Part shown: positions 1 to 5,687 of the stretch, piece by piece
Position numbering within the stretch: position 1 is the stretch's first letter
How the letters are laid out: every line of letters begins with the position of its first letter
The notes under the pieces: generated by a model
Told to the model about the DNA's origin: nothing
The model's database searches: none
Seen by the model: the letters and a program-made list of their open reading frames with translations, nothing else
Translations under genes and position numbers: made by a program
NCBI GenBank assembly: GCA_024645305.1
Contig: JAHEFU010000054.1
Span: 1 to 14,428, forward strand
From: Planctomycetales bacterium
GTDB lineage: Bacteria > 4484-113 > JAFGCY01
Length of the DNA: 14,428 bases
Direction: 5' to 3'

Positions 1-74
1 CCAGCCTCGCGACTGGCGGCTTCCGCGCTGAGCACCCGTTCGAGATCCAGCTGTGCAGGGCTATTCGTGTCCAC
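1..74 (-). CDS. N-terminal fragment of an unidentified protein (runs off left edge)
   Basis: Only the first 24 codons lie in the window. From a GTG at 72-74 the minus strand reads VDTNSPAQLDLERVLSAEAA, then a few more residues to the edge, with no stop. The start is chosen because a GATAAT hexamer lies exactly 6 nt before the GTG, the same spacing as at neighbouring genes. The nearby upstream ATG (minus strand) reads into a stop after four codons. The acidic, helix-prone N-terminus does not identify a family. It lies 75 nt downstream of the hypothetical gene ending at 150, in the same direction. Confidence 0.5.
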   Translation of the reverse strand, partial: MDTNSPAQLDLERVLSAEAASREA

Positions 75-80
75 GGGTCG

Positions 81-86
81 ATTATC
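81..86 (-). promoter_or_regulatory. -10-like hexamer for a leaderless start at 74
   Basis: GATAAT on the minus strand (5/6 match to TATAAT), followed by 6 nt and then GTG. No Shine-Dalgarno lies between. Transcription would begin at or next to the GTG. No convincing -35 is seen. Confidence 0.45.
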
Positions 87-149
87 CCACTGAATGCATG
101 AATTGGATGTCTGTCCGGATCTGATTTCACATGGAATGCGGTTGCATGC

Positions 150-707
150 TCAGCCCTTCTCGCGGGTGATGCGGATGCAGTCGTCAATCAGCGCTTCCAC
201 GAAATCGCGCAGCTGCGTTGCCAGCAGCTCGGGCTTGAATGCCTCACCCTCATCAAGGCGCAGGGATGTCCGGGCCAGCGTGGCCGTCAGGCGGCGCAGG
301 CGGCCGTCTCGGTCCTCACTGCACTTGAGCGTGGCGCGCAGGCGCGGCTCAGTATGCGTGGCCCCGATTGTCAGGATGAAGTAGCGGTCGAAGGTCCCGA
401 CACCGATAATGGCAACGCCGATCTGGGCCTCCCAGTCATGGCGCTCCAGACGCGGCAGGCGGTCCAGCTCACGGATGAATCCGGCAATGGTGGCGGGGGG
501 CTGCTCCAGCAGGATCACCGTATCCAGCCCGCGGGCCTCCGTCAGGCGCTGGTAGTACTCCACGGCGGCCTGCACGGACTCATCCAGCAGGGGGATGATG
601 CGCTCCTCCATGAAGCTGATGCGCTCGCGCACGCGGCTTGCGGCCTCACGCTTCTTCGCGCGCTGCTGCTTGAGCTGCTGCGCCAGCTTGTCGAGTTCAC
701 TGCCCAT
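150..707 (-). CDS. hypothetical coiled-coil protein, 185 aa
   Basis: The family is not recognised. The product starts MGSELDKLAQQLKQQ. Residues 1-60 are strongly helical and charged (many K, R, E, Q), suggesting a coiled coil. The remainder looks like a mixed alpha/beta domain with a hydrophobic patch IGVAIIGVG near the middle and an acidic/basic C-terminal helix. There is no signal peptide, membrane segment or catalytic motif, so it is probably cytoplasmic. The ATG at 705-707 is preceded by a perfect TATAAT with only 6 nt between, so it is probably translated from a leaderless mRNA. It lies 21 nt downstream of the gpmI stop, so it may also be read through from gpmI. A structural or adaptor role would be a guess. 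Confidence 0.8.
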   Translation of the reverse strand: MGSELDKLAQQLKQQRAKKREAASRVRERISFMEERIIPLLDESVQAAVEYYQRLTEARGLDTVILLEQPPATIAGFIRELDRLPRLERHDWEAQIGVAIIGVGTFDRYFILTIGATHTEPRLRATLKCSEDRDGRLRRLTATLARTSLRLDEGEAFKPELLATQLRDFVEALIDDCIRITREKG

Positions 708-713
708 GGATAG

Positions 714-719
714 ATTATA
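714..719 (-). promoter_or_regulatory. consensus -10 (TATAAT) 6 nt before ATG 707
   Basis: Perfect TATAAT on the minus strand, in the 21-nt gap between the gpmI stop and the next gene. Six nt separate it from the ATG, so the predicted transcript is leaderless. The -35 position falls inside the end of gpmI and is not consensus-like. Confidence 0.6.
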
Positions 720-728
720 TAGCGCTGT

Positions 729-2255
729 TTAATCGGCGAGCAGGCTCGAGCCATCCCAGCTATCCGGCTGCTTGATGCCCAGCAGGGCGATGATCGTCGG
801 CGCCACATCGCGCAGTGACCATTCGGCAGGCGCATTCAGTTCCCGGCGCGGTTCGCTGACAAGCACCAGCGGCGAATCGTTCATGCTGTGCTGGGTATGC
901 GGGCTGCCGTCCGGCCAGGTCAGCACGTCGCAGTTGCCGTGGTCAGCGGTGACAATCACAGAGATTTGCTCGCCCCAGTCCGCTGCTTCCATGACCCTCG
1001 CCAGGCAGGCATCCACGGCCTCACAGGCCGCAATGCAGGCTTCCTTTACTCCGGTATGGCCCACCATGTCGCCATTCGCAAAGTTGACAACGTAGAGGTC
1101 GTGACCCAGCCGCTGCATATCCGCCACCAGCTTGTCAGTCACTTCACTGACGGACATCTGCGGCTGCAGGTCGTAGGTTGCCACCTTCGGACTCGGCACG
1201 AGCTCACGATCCTCACCCGGCCATGGCTTCTCCAGGCCGCCATTGAAGAAGTACGTCACATGCGCGTACTTCTCCGTCTCAGCACTCTTGTAGGTTGTCA
1301 TACCATGCCCGCTGACGACCTGCGCCAGGGTCTGGTCCACCGTGTCGCGGGTGATCAGCACCGGGTTGTCAAAGTCCGCCTCATAGCGCCGCACTGAGAA
1401 CAGCGGCAGCGGGTGGTAGTCACCGCGCTCGAAGCCGTCGAAGTCCGGCTGCGTCCAGGCGGCCACGCTCTGGCGCATGCGGTCGGCACGGAAGTTGAAG
1501 CACAGGATGCGGTCCACGGGCCCGAAGCCCGCATAGTCGCCGATCACCGTCGGCGTGATGAACTCATCGCCCTCGTCACGGTTGCGCGCGGCGGCCATCG
1601 CCGTCTGCCAGCCCTTTGCCACAGGTCCCATCCCGTGGGTGATCACGTCCCAGTGCTGCTGCGTACGCTCCCAGCGTTTATCCCGGTCCATCAGGTAGTA
1701 GCGCCCGCCGATTGTGGCAACGAAAGCCGTGCCGTCCAGCTCGCTGTCCAGCCGCTCGAAGTAGCCTTCCGCACAGCGTGGCGCGGTGTCGCGTCCATCT
1801 GTCAGGGCGTGGATGGCAATCCGCTGCACGCCAATTGATGCTGCATGCTGCACGAGGCCGATCAGATGCTCAATATGGCTATGTACGCCGCCGTCGCTGA
1901 ACAGGCCCACCATATGCAGGGTGCCGGCGCTGTCCACAAGCGGAGCGAGGAAATCATTGAGCGGAGCGTGCGTGGCCAGTTCTCCGGCCCGGATCAGGCG
2001 GAAGACCTCCAGCAGGTCCTGGCGCACGATGCGCCCGGCGCCGAGGTTCAGGTGCCCGACCTCGCTGTTGCCCATCTGCCCTTCCATCAGGCCGACATGC
2101 GTGCCATGCGGGATCAGCCGCGTGTGCGGCCATTCAGCCCAGAGCCTGTCCCATGTCGGAGTGGAGGCAAGATCAATGGCGGAATTCTGCGGATCGGTGC
2201 CGAGACCCCAGCCATCGAGGATCAGGAGCAGGACGGGTTTTCCAGCGCGTGGCAT
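729..2255 (-). CDS. gpmI: 2,3-bisphosphoglycerate-independent phosphoglycerate mutase
   Basis: Interconverts 3-phosphoglycerate and 2-phosphoglycerate in glycolysis/gluconeogenesis through a phosphoserine intermediate, using two metal ions (usually Mn), in the cytoplasm. The product is 508 aa, normal for the family. Visible motifs: the N-terminal metal loop LLLILDGWG (Asp14), the catalytic serine motif GQMGNSEVGHLNLGAGR (Ser64), and near the C-terminus TADHGN (Asp438, His439) followed by HTQHS (His456). The open frame extends 36 codons upstream, but that part runs through an intergenic repeat and has no family character, so the ATG at 2255 is taken. There is no good Shine-Dalgarno; TATACT sits 6 nt upstream, suggesting a leaderless transcript. 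The repeat element at 2297-2663 lies just behind this promoter. Function is near certain. Confidence 0.97.
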   Translation of the reverse strand: MPRAGKPVLLLILDGWGLGTDPQNSAIDLASTPTWDRLWAEWPHTRLIPHGTHVGLMEGQMGNSEVGHLNLGAGRIVRQDLLEVFRLIRAGELATHAPLNDFLAPLVDSAGTLHMVGLFSDGGVHSHIEHLIGLVQHAASIGVQRIAIHALTDGRDTAPRCAEGYFERLDSELDGTAFVATIGGRYYLMDRDKRWERTQQHWDVITHGMGPVAKGWQTAMAAARNRDEGDEFITPTVIGDYAGFGPVDRILCFNFRADRMRQSVAAWTQPDFDGFERGDYHPLPLFSVRRYEADFDNPVLITRDTVDQTLAQVVSGHGMTTYKSAETEKYAHVTYFFNGGLEKPWPGEDRELVPSPKVATYDLQPQMSVSEVTDKLVADMQRLGHDLYVVNFANGDMVGHTGVKEACIAACEAVDACLARVMEAADWGEQISVIVTADHGNCDVLTWPDGSPHTQHSMNDSPLVLVSEPRRELNAPAEWSLRDVAPTIIALLGIKQPDSWDGSSLLAD

Positions 2256-2261
2256 GCGGAG

Positions 2262-2267
2262 AGTATA
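2262..2267 (-). promoter_or_regulatory. -10-like hexamer for leaderless gpmI
   Basis: TATACT (5/6) on the minus strand, 6 nt before the gpmI ATG. The upstream pyrimidine-rich stretch has no clear -35. It supports 2255 as the start rather than the longer frame. Confidence 0.5.
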
Positions 2268-2296
2268 GGAGAGGGAAAGGGAGGGGGAAGAGGTTT

Positions 2297-2663
2297 TTAA
2301 CCACAGAGTACACAGAGAGCACAGAGGTTTTGGGTCAAAGATCTGGAAATTTATTAACCACAAAGATCACGAAGTACTCGAAGGACTAATGAAATTGGTT
2401 TATGAGAACCTGGCTAGCGGCGTGCCCGCGGCGCCAGTTCGCATGATGATGGATGAGGCTGGATTTTGCAGCTGGCAGTGACTGTCCAATACATCATTTC
2501 CCTGCCTGATCATGCGGATTGAGAGTTGGCAACCCATCGCATGCTGGCGTCGCAGGACGCCGCCGCTACCCATTTGTTTTTCACTACGCCCAAAAACCTT
2601 CGTGAACTTTGTGTCCTTTGTGGTTAGATGTCTTGTTTCTTTTCTCTGTGCCCTCTGTGGTTA
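2297..2663. repeat. mirror-symmetric intergenic repeat element (CACAGAG / CACAAAG arms)
   Basis: A 367-bp gene-free segment with nested inverted arms. Left outer arm: TTAACCACAGAG at 2297-2308, then two more CACAGAG copies to 2327. Left inner arm: TTAACCACAAAG at 2354-2365, then CACGAAG and a CGAAGG end. Right inner arm is inverted: CCTTCGTGAA from 2597 and CTTTGTGGTTA at 2616-2626. Right outer arm is inverted: CTCTGTG and CTCTGTGGTTA at 2644-2663. The order outer CACAGAG, inner CACAAAG is therefore the same on both sides. The core of about 210 bp has no ORF but contains a hairpin (GGCGTC 2546-2551 with GACGCC 2556-2561) and a second GC-rich imperfect palindrome around 2411-2436. Similar CACAGAG/CACAAAG runs occur between genes in many environmental bacterial genomes (from memory); their function is not known to me. 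The stop codon of the neighbouring solenoid gene is part of the right arm. Confidence 0.8.
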
Positions 2664-3545
2664 GTCTTCCTCTGCGCTTTCCTCTGCCTCCCTGATCTCC
2701 AGCTCGCCCCAGGCCAGCTCGCCGCCGAGCAGTTCGCTGCACTTGACCACCGCCTGCGGTTCACGGCCCGCGCGCGGATCCGTCCCGCAGAACAGCAGGC
2801 CATTGAGGATGATCCGTGTGCCGGCCGTCACACCACCACCGCTGAGGATCCCGGCACCGCTCGTCAGTTCTCCCCCGCAGGCAATGCTGCCGCCGCAGCG
2901 GATGCCATCCATCCCGCCGCAGGCCAGCCCGCTCGTGACATCACCGCGGCATTCCAGCAGGCCGCCGCTCCAGATCCGTCCGCCGGCCCGGATGGCACCC
3001 CCGCTGTACAGCCAGCCCCCGGCTGCGATGCTCTGTGCCACGTCCACATCCCCGCCCACGCTGATTGCCGCCCGGGCCAGCACGGAGCTGTCCGAGCGCA
3101 GGCTGCCCCCCACCCGGATCGCCTGGTCCACATCCAGCCCGCCGGCGAGATCCAGTGATCCGCCGCAGCGCAACTCGCCGCCCACGCTGATATCCGTTCC
3201 GGGGAAGCCCTGCAGAGCACCTCGCAGACGCAGGGCTCCCGGGAAGAACACGTCGCCAAGCCCCCCTTCTATATCTATGTCACCCAGCCACTGCTCGAGC
3301 TGCTCTGCCCCGCTGTATCTAAGCTGTTCATCGAAGTGTTCGCGGGTCAGGGTGAGGGCGGGAATCAGTTCCAGGCTGTCCAGCTCCGGCCGCTCACTGC
3401 CCATCCCGGGCAGGGGCAGCACGGGCAGGCTGCCGTCATCCGCGCTGGCGTCCAGCTCAAGGGGCAGATCGTCCTGGCCCACGGCGCGGCCGAACAGCAC
3501 GGCACAGGCCAGCAGCACAATGATCACGATCAGCAGTTTTCGCAC
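2661..3545 (-). CDS. exported glycine-rich beta-solenoid protein (bactofilin-like repeats)
   Basis: 294 aa from GTG 3545. Residues 1-24 look like a signal peptide or membrane anchor (MRKLLIVIIVLLACAVLFG, then RAVGQ). About 30 acidic residues follow, then a linker, and from roughly residue 90 to 255 a run of about six-residue strands built on GG-hydrophobic-x-hydrophobic-x (for example ISVGGELRCGGSLDL, GGWLYSGGAIRAGGRIW). Three such strands per turn of about 18 residues is what bactofilin-like beta-solenoids show, so a stiff, possibly polymer-forming protein is likely, though I cannot assign a family. Seven or more cysteines lie in the repeat. An in-frame ATG at 3653 with a fair AGGA also exists but overlaps the upstream gene by 38 nt, and the added 36 codons are AT-richer and use different codons. 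The GTG has TAGAAT 5 nt upstream. Its TAA stop belongs to the adjacent repeat. Confidence 0.8.
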   Translation of the reverse strand: MRKLLIVIIVLLACAVLFGRAVGQDDLPLELDASADDGSLPVLPLPGMGSERPELDSLELIPALTLTREHFDEQLRYSGAEQLEQWLGDIDIEGGLGDVFFPGALRLRGALQGFPGTDISVGGELRCGGSLDLAGGLDVDQAIRVGGSLRSDSSVLARAAISVGGDVDVAQSIAAGGWLYSGGAIRAGGRIWSGGLLECRGDVTSGLACGGMDGIRCGGSIACGGELTSGAGILSGGGVTAGTRIILNGLLFCGTDPRAGREPQAVVKCSELLGGELAWGELEIREAEESAEED

Positions 3546-3550
3546 GCCTG

Positions 3551-3556
3551 ATTCTA
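3551..3556 (-). promoter_or_regulatory. -10-like hexamer before GTG 3545
   Basis: TAGAAT (5/6) on the minus strand, 5 nt before the GTG, in the 70-nt gap after the upstream gene. It supports the shorter start and a leaderless message. If the ATG at 3653 is the real start, this hexamer is internal and meaningless. Confidence 0.4.
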
Positions 3557-3615
3557 TCCGCAGTTGGTTGTCGCTTGGCAAAAGAAAGTCAGCGACTGAT
3601 TCGCTTGTGAATAAA

Positions 3616-4893
3616 TCAACGCTCAATTGATCCAAGGCGGACTGAATATTCATCGTAATCCTGCCAGGCGATGAGGATTGCGCTTTCTAATATTGCGGTC
3701 CTTATCCTCCTGCCGGGCTCTCCACCGGTTCCCACCCGAAATACTATGGGCCTGGAATCAGCTGATTCTGAGAACCGGACTTCAATGACACTGCCAGTGC
3801 GGTCCGCATTGAACTCCGTTCTGGCTTCTGCTTCACTGACTACCGTTGCCGCAGCCAGGACAGCACCATCGCTGCCGATGCAGAAATCGCTTGCTGCGAA
3901 TTCCATTGCCACACTGATAGATCCATCCTCGCGCAGCTGCCAGATCCTGTCAGTCAGCAGGAACAGTTCCCCAGATGCAAATGCAGACTGCTTAATCGGT
4001 CCCGGGCCGATGTCGTGTGTGATGCGCTCCGTCTCCCCGCCCAGGATATCGGGCAGGATGTCAACACTGGCAGTGAAAGCGTCAATTTCCTTAGGGGGAA
4101 GGATGTCATCCCAAACGGAATACCTCTGCACATGAAATGCTGCGAGGGTGTCATTTCCGAATTTGCATCCAACTTGTTGGAATGGATAATCCGGCCAGAC
4201 CCTTGACAGCTCCGTCAATTCACCATGTGGAGAACATCTGTAAAAGCGAACCATGGTATCCGCGAACAGCTGCGGTACATCTGCGTACAGCGGGGTTTCA
4301 TCGAACCAGTTGAGGCAGCTGGCAATGATGCTGGAGCCATCCGGCTGGGGTAGTAGTGACCAGACCTGCCGCACATTCAATTTCATGTCCAGTTTCCAGC
4401 ATGGCTTGCCGTCATTGCTGAAACCGTAGATCTCATCGAATGTGCGCAGCTGGAAACGGGATCCGCGCTCTTTATCTAAGGGCATATCCCTCAGGATAAC
4501 CACATCAGCAGCCCACTTGATGTTGCCATCGAAGTCAAGGCAGCAGCGCGATCCCCTGTCCCCCACCACATGCACTTCCGTGGGAAACAGCTCAAGCACT
4601 AGTTCACCCTGCGCAATACCCAGTTCGTCACTGAGGACGCTCCAGAGCAGATTGCCATCGACATCAAGTGCGTGCAGTTCCCAAGCATGGTCGAACAGAC
4701 ACGAGCCAGGGTGCAGGCTAGCTGACGTTGTCAGTATGTAACTGGTTCCTGAACGGGAATCTGTCTCTAGGTCCGCCAGACTGCCGTCGAATTGCCGGTC
4801 CCAGTTGAAGTTGCGGTATTCTTGCACATTCGACCTGCCAGGCAATAGCAAAATTGCCAGCAGCATGTATAGCGGGACGTAGCTCAACAGCAT
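3616..4893 (-). CDS. exported beta-propeller-like (PQQ-type repeat) protein of unknown role
   Basis: 425 aa from ATG 4893. The N-terminus (MLLSYVPLYMLLAILLLPG) is a signal peptide or anchor. The rest carries repeats of the form hydrophobic-x-x-DG-x-x-x-W: LDVDGNLLW (about 79), LDFDGNIKW (about 122), FSNDGKPCW (about 161), LREDGSIS (about 323), IGSDGAVL (about 342). This is typical of PQQ-like beta-propeller blades. No PQQ-dehydrogenase active site is visible, so a binding or scaffold role is more likely than an enzyme. The frame continues to a TTG at 4959, but those 22 codons look non-coding; ATG 4893 has TATCAT 5 nt upstream. It lies 70 nt before the solenoid gene on the same strand, and the two may work together at the envelope (inference). 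Base composition is noticeably less GC-rich than gpmI. Confidence 0.78.
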   Translation of the reverse strand: MLLSYVPLYMLLAILLLPGRSNVQEYRNFNWDRQFDGSLADLETDSRSGTSYILTTSASLHPGSCLFDHAWELHALDVDGNLLWSVLSDELGIAQGELVLELFPTEVHVVGDRGSRCCLDFDGNIKWAADVVILRDMPLDKERGSRFQLRTFDEIYGFSNDGKPCWKLDMKLNVRQVWSLLPQPDGSSIIASCLNWFDETPLYADVPQLFADTMVRFYRCSPHGELTELSRVWPDYPFQQVGCKFGNDTLAAFHVQRYSVWDDILPPKEIDAFTASVDILPDILGGETERITHDIGPGPIKQSAFASGELFLLTDRIWQLREDGSISVAMEFAASDFCIGSDGAVLAAATVVSEAEARTEFNADRTGSVIEVRFSESADSRPIVFRVGTGGEPGRRIRTAILESAILIAWQDYDEYSVRLGSIER

Positions 4894-4898
4894 GCCAG

Positions 4899-4904
4899 AT
4901 GATA
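4899..4904 (-). promoter_or_regulatory. -10-like hexamer before ATG 4893
   Basis: TATCAT (5/6) on the minus strand with 5 nt to the ATG and no Shine-Dalgarno. It favours the 4893 start over TTG 4959. Confidence 0.4.
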
Positions 4905-4980
4905 CCCGCTTACCAGACACACCAGCAGGAGCCCGATACGTTCCCTGACATCGTCTCAATGCGAATTTTTTAGTCCTGGG

Positions 4981-5118
4981 TTATGCCGGGAGAATGTTTT
5001 GGAGCACGCTGCCCAGACTGGCCAGCACAAGGTACATCCGCCAGGCGATGAACAGGACGCCGGCGAAGGCGGCCCAGAACCAGGGATTGAAGCGCAGTCC
5101 GAAGTCCTTTTCGTACAT
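4981..5118 (-). CDS. 45-residue single-span membrane miniprotein
   Basis: Short ORF from ATG 5116-5118 to TAA 4981-4983. It starts MYEKDFGLRFNPWFWAAFAG, then one hydrophobic span (VLFIAWRMYLVLASLGSVL), and ends NILPA. Support: a GAGG Shine-Dalgarno 9 nt before the ATG, strongly GC-ending codons like the neighbours (TTC, GCC, CTG, GGC), and an aromatic-rich membrane-interface pattern. It lies 87 nt upstream of the propeller gene on the same strand and could be co-transcribed. No family is recognised. It is short enough to be missed by standard gene callers, so its expression is an inference. Confidence 0.6.
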   Translation of the reverse strand: MYEKDFGLRFNPWFWAAFAGVLFIAWRMYLVLASLGSVLQNILPA

Positions 5119-5164
5119 TTCCGTCGTCCTCACATCTGCTTTCCGGGGAAGGATTGAGATGGCT

Positions 5165-5186
5165 GCCCGGACCCTGGATTCCGGGC
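5165..5186. other. 7-bp perfect hairpin upstream of the miniprotein gene
   Basis: GCCCGGA (5165-5171) and TCCGGGC (5180-5186) pair around an 8-nt loop. It lies about 50 nt upstream of ATG 5118 on the minus strand, so it would be in the 5' untranslated region or promoter of that gene. No T-run follows in either direction. The rest of 5119-5435 holds no convincing gene except the items listed separately. Confidence 0.35.
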
Positions 5187-5289
5187 AACCGACTGTGTTA
5201 CCCGGTGGTGGGGAAGAGTAAACAGGGATAATCCGGGACCCGGGATCAGAAGGAGCACGGGCCTCCAGCTCGCAATATCGGGAGGAATT

Positions 5290-5328
5290 ATGTATTCAGG
5301 CTATGAGTGGGATTAGCGGACCCACTCA
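5290..5328 (+). other. octapeptide ORF with ideal Shine-Dalgarno, overlapping a hairpin
   Basis: GGGAGGAATT directly precedes an ATG (5290-5292) that encodes only MYSGYEWD and stops at TAG 5314-5316. A perfect 8-bp stem, TGAGTGGG (5304-5311) with CCCACTCA (5321-5328), starts inside this ORF and brackets its stop. The layout resembles a leader peptide with an attenuator, but no T-run follows and the next gene is a tRNA, so chance is quite possible. Confidence 0.25.
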
Positions 5329-5397
5329 GCTGATCCACTGCCATAAAGAGCTACCCGTGCAGTCCCTTCACCCAAATCTGTTGCGGCTGCCGTTCCA

Positions 5398-5426
5398 TTG
5401 CCTCATTCGCTGTGGTAGCATATTGA
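5398..5426 (+). promoter_or_regulatory. possible promoter of tRNA-Ser
   Basis: TTGCCT (5398-5403) and TATTGA (5421-5426) are separated by 17 nt, in a locally AT-richer patch ending 9 nt before the tRNA. The -35 matches 4/6 but the -10 is poor. Confidence 0.3.
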
Positions 5427-5435
5427 TCCTCGCGC

Positions 5436-5528
5436 GGAGAGTTGGCCGAGTGGTTGAAGGCGGCTGCCTGCTAAGCAGTTATACGGTGTAAAGCCGTATC
5501 GAGGGTTCGAATCCCTCACTCTCCGCCA
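5436..5528 (+). tRNA. tRNA-Ser (anticodon GCU), CCA encoded
   Basis: Class II tRNA reading AGC/AGU serine codons. The acceptor stem GGAGAGT (5436-5442) pairs with ACTCTCC (5518-5524), discriminator G at 5525, followed by genomic CCA (5526-5528). The D arm is GGCCGAGTGGTTGAAGGC-like. The anticodon loop CTGCTAA has GCT at 5470-5472. A long variable arm (TACGG paired with CCGTA) is diagnostic for Ser/Leu. The T arm GAGGG-TTCGAAT-CCCTC is complete. All stems pair, so the gene looks functional. Confidence 0.97.
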
Positions 5529-5625
5529 GTCCTTCCTTCGTGAAGCTCCGAACGATTCCATCCCCTCCGACAGGAGCCTCACCACTGTCTGAAGCCTGCT
5601 GCGCGCAGCAAGCAGCTGGGCCGGA

Positions 5626-5656
5626 TTGACATGCGCAGAGCATTGGTGCTAATAAT
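5626..5656 (+). promoter_or_regulatory. strong sigma-70-type promoter for the lipoprotein gene
   Basis: Perfect TTGACA (5626-5631) and AATAAT (5651-5656, 5/6) with a 19-nt spacer, or 18 nt if TAATAA is taken. The predicted transcript starts near 5663, giving a leader of about 25 nt with the Shine-Dalgarno before ATG 5688. The -35 box overlaps the alternative ATG at 5631, which argues against that longer start. Confidence 0.55.
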
Positions 5657-5687
5657 CAGTCATTATCCAGGCCACCAAGGGGTAGAT

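Noticed and set aside
2256..2363. 36-residue N-terminal extension of gpmI
   Set aside because: It translates the intergenic CACAGAG/CACAAAG repeat; the family N-terminus and the -10 hexamer fit ATG 2255.
2297..2663. Insertion sequence
   Set aside because: Inverted arms exist but there is no transposase ORF and no clear target duplication; kept as a repeat element only.
2743..3630. Long plus-strand frame opposite the solenoid gene
   Set aside because: Pro/Ser/Arg-rich shadow typical of the antisense of a Gly-rich GC-rich gene; no start signal or family.
4970..5188. 72-codon minus-strand frame starting at 5188
   Set aside because: Overlaps the 45-aa ORF in another frame; Pro/Arg/Gly-rich with no Shine-Dalgarno, whereas the 45-aa frame has both ribosome site and coding-like codons.
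5631..5687. 19-residue longer start of the lipoprotein
   Set aside because: ATG 5631 lies inside a consensus -35 box and would spoil the signal peptide; ATG 5688 has the Shine-Dalgarno.
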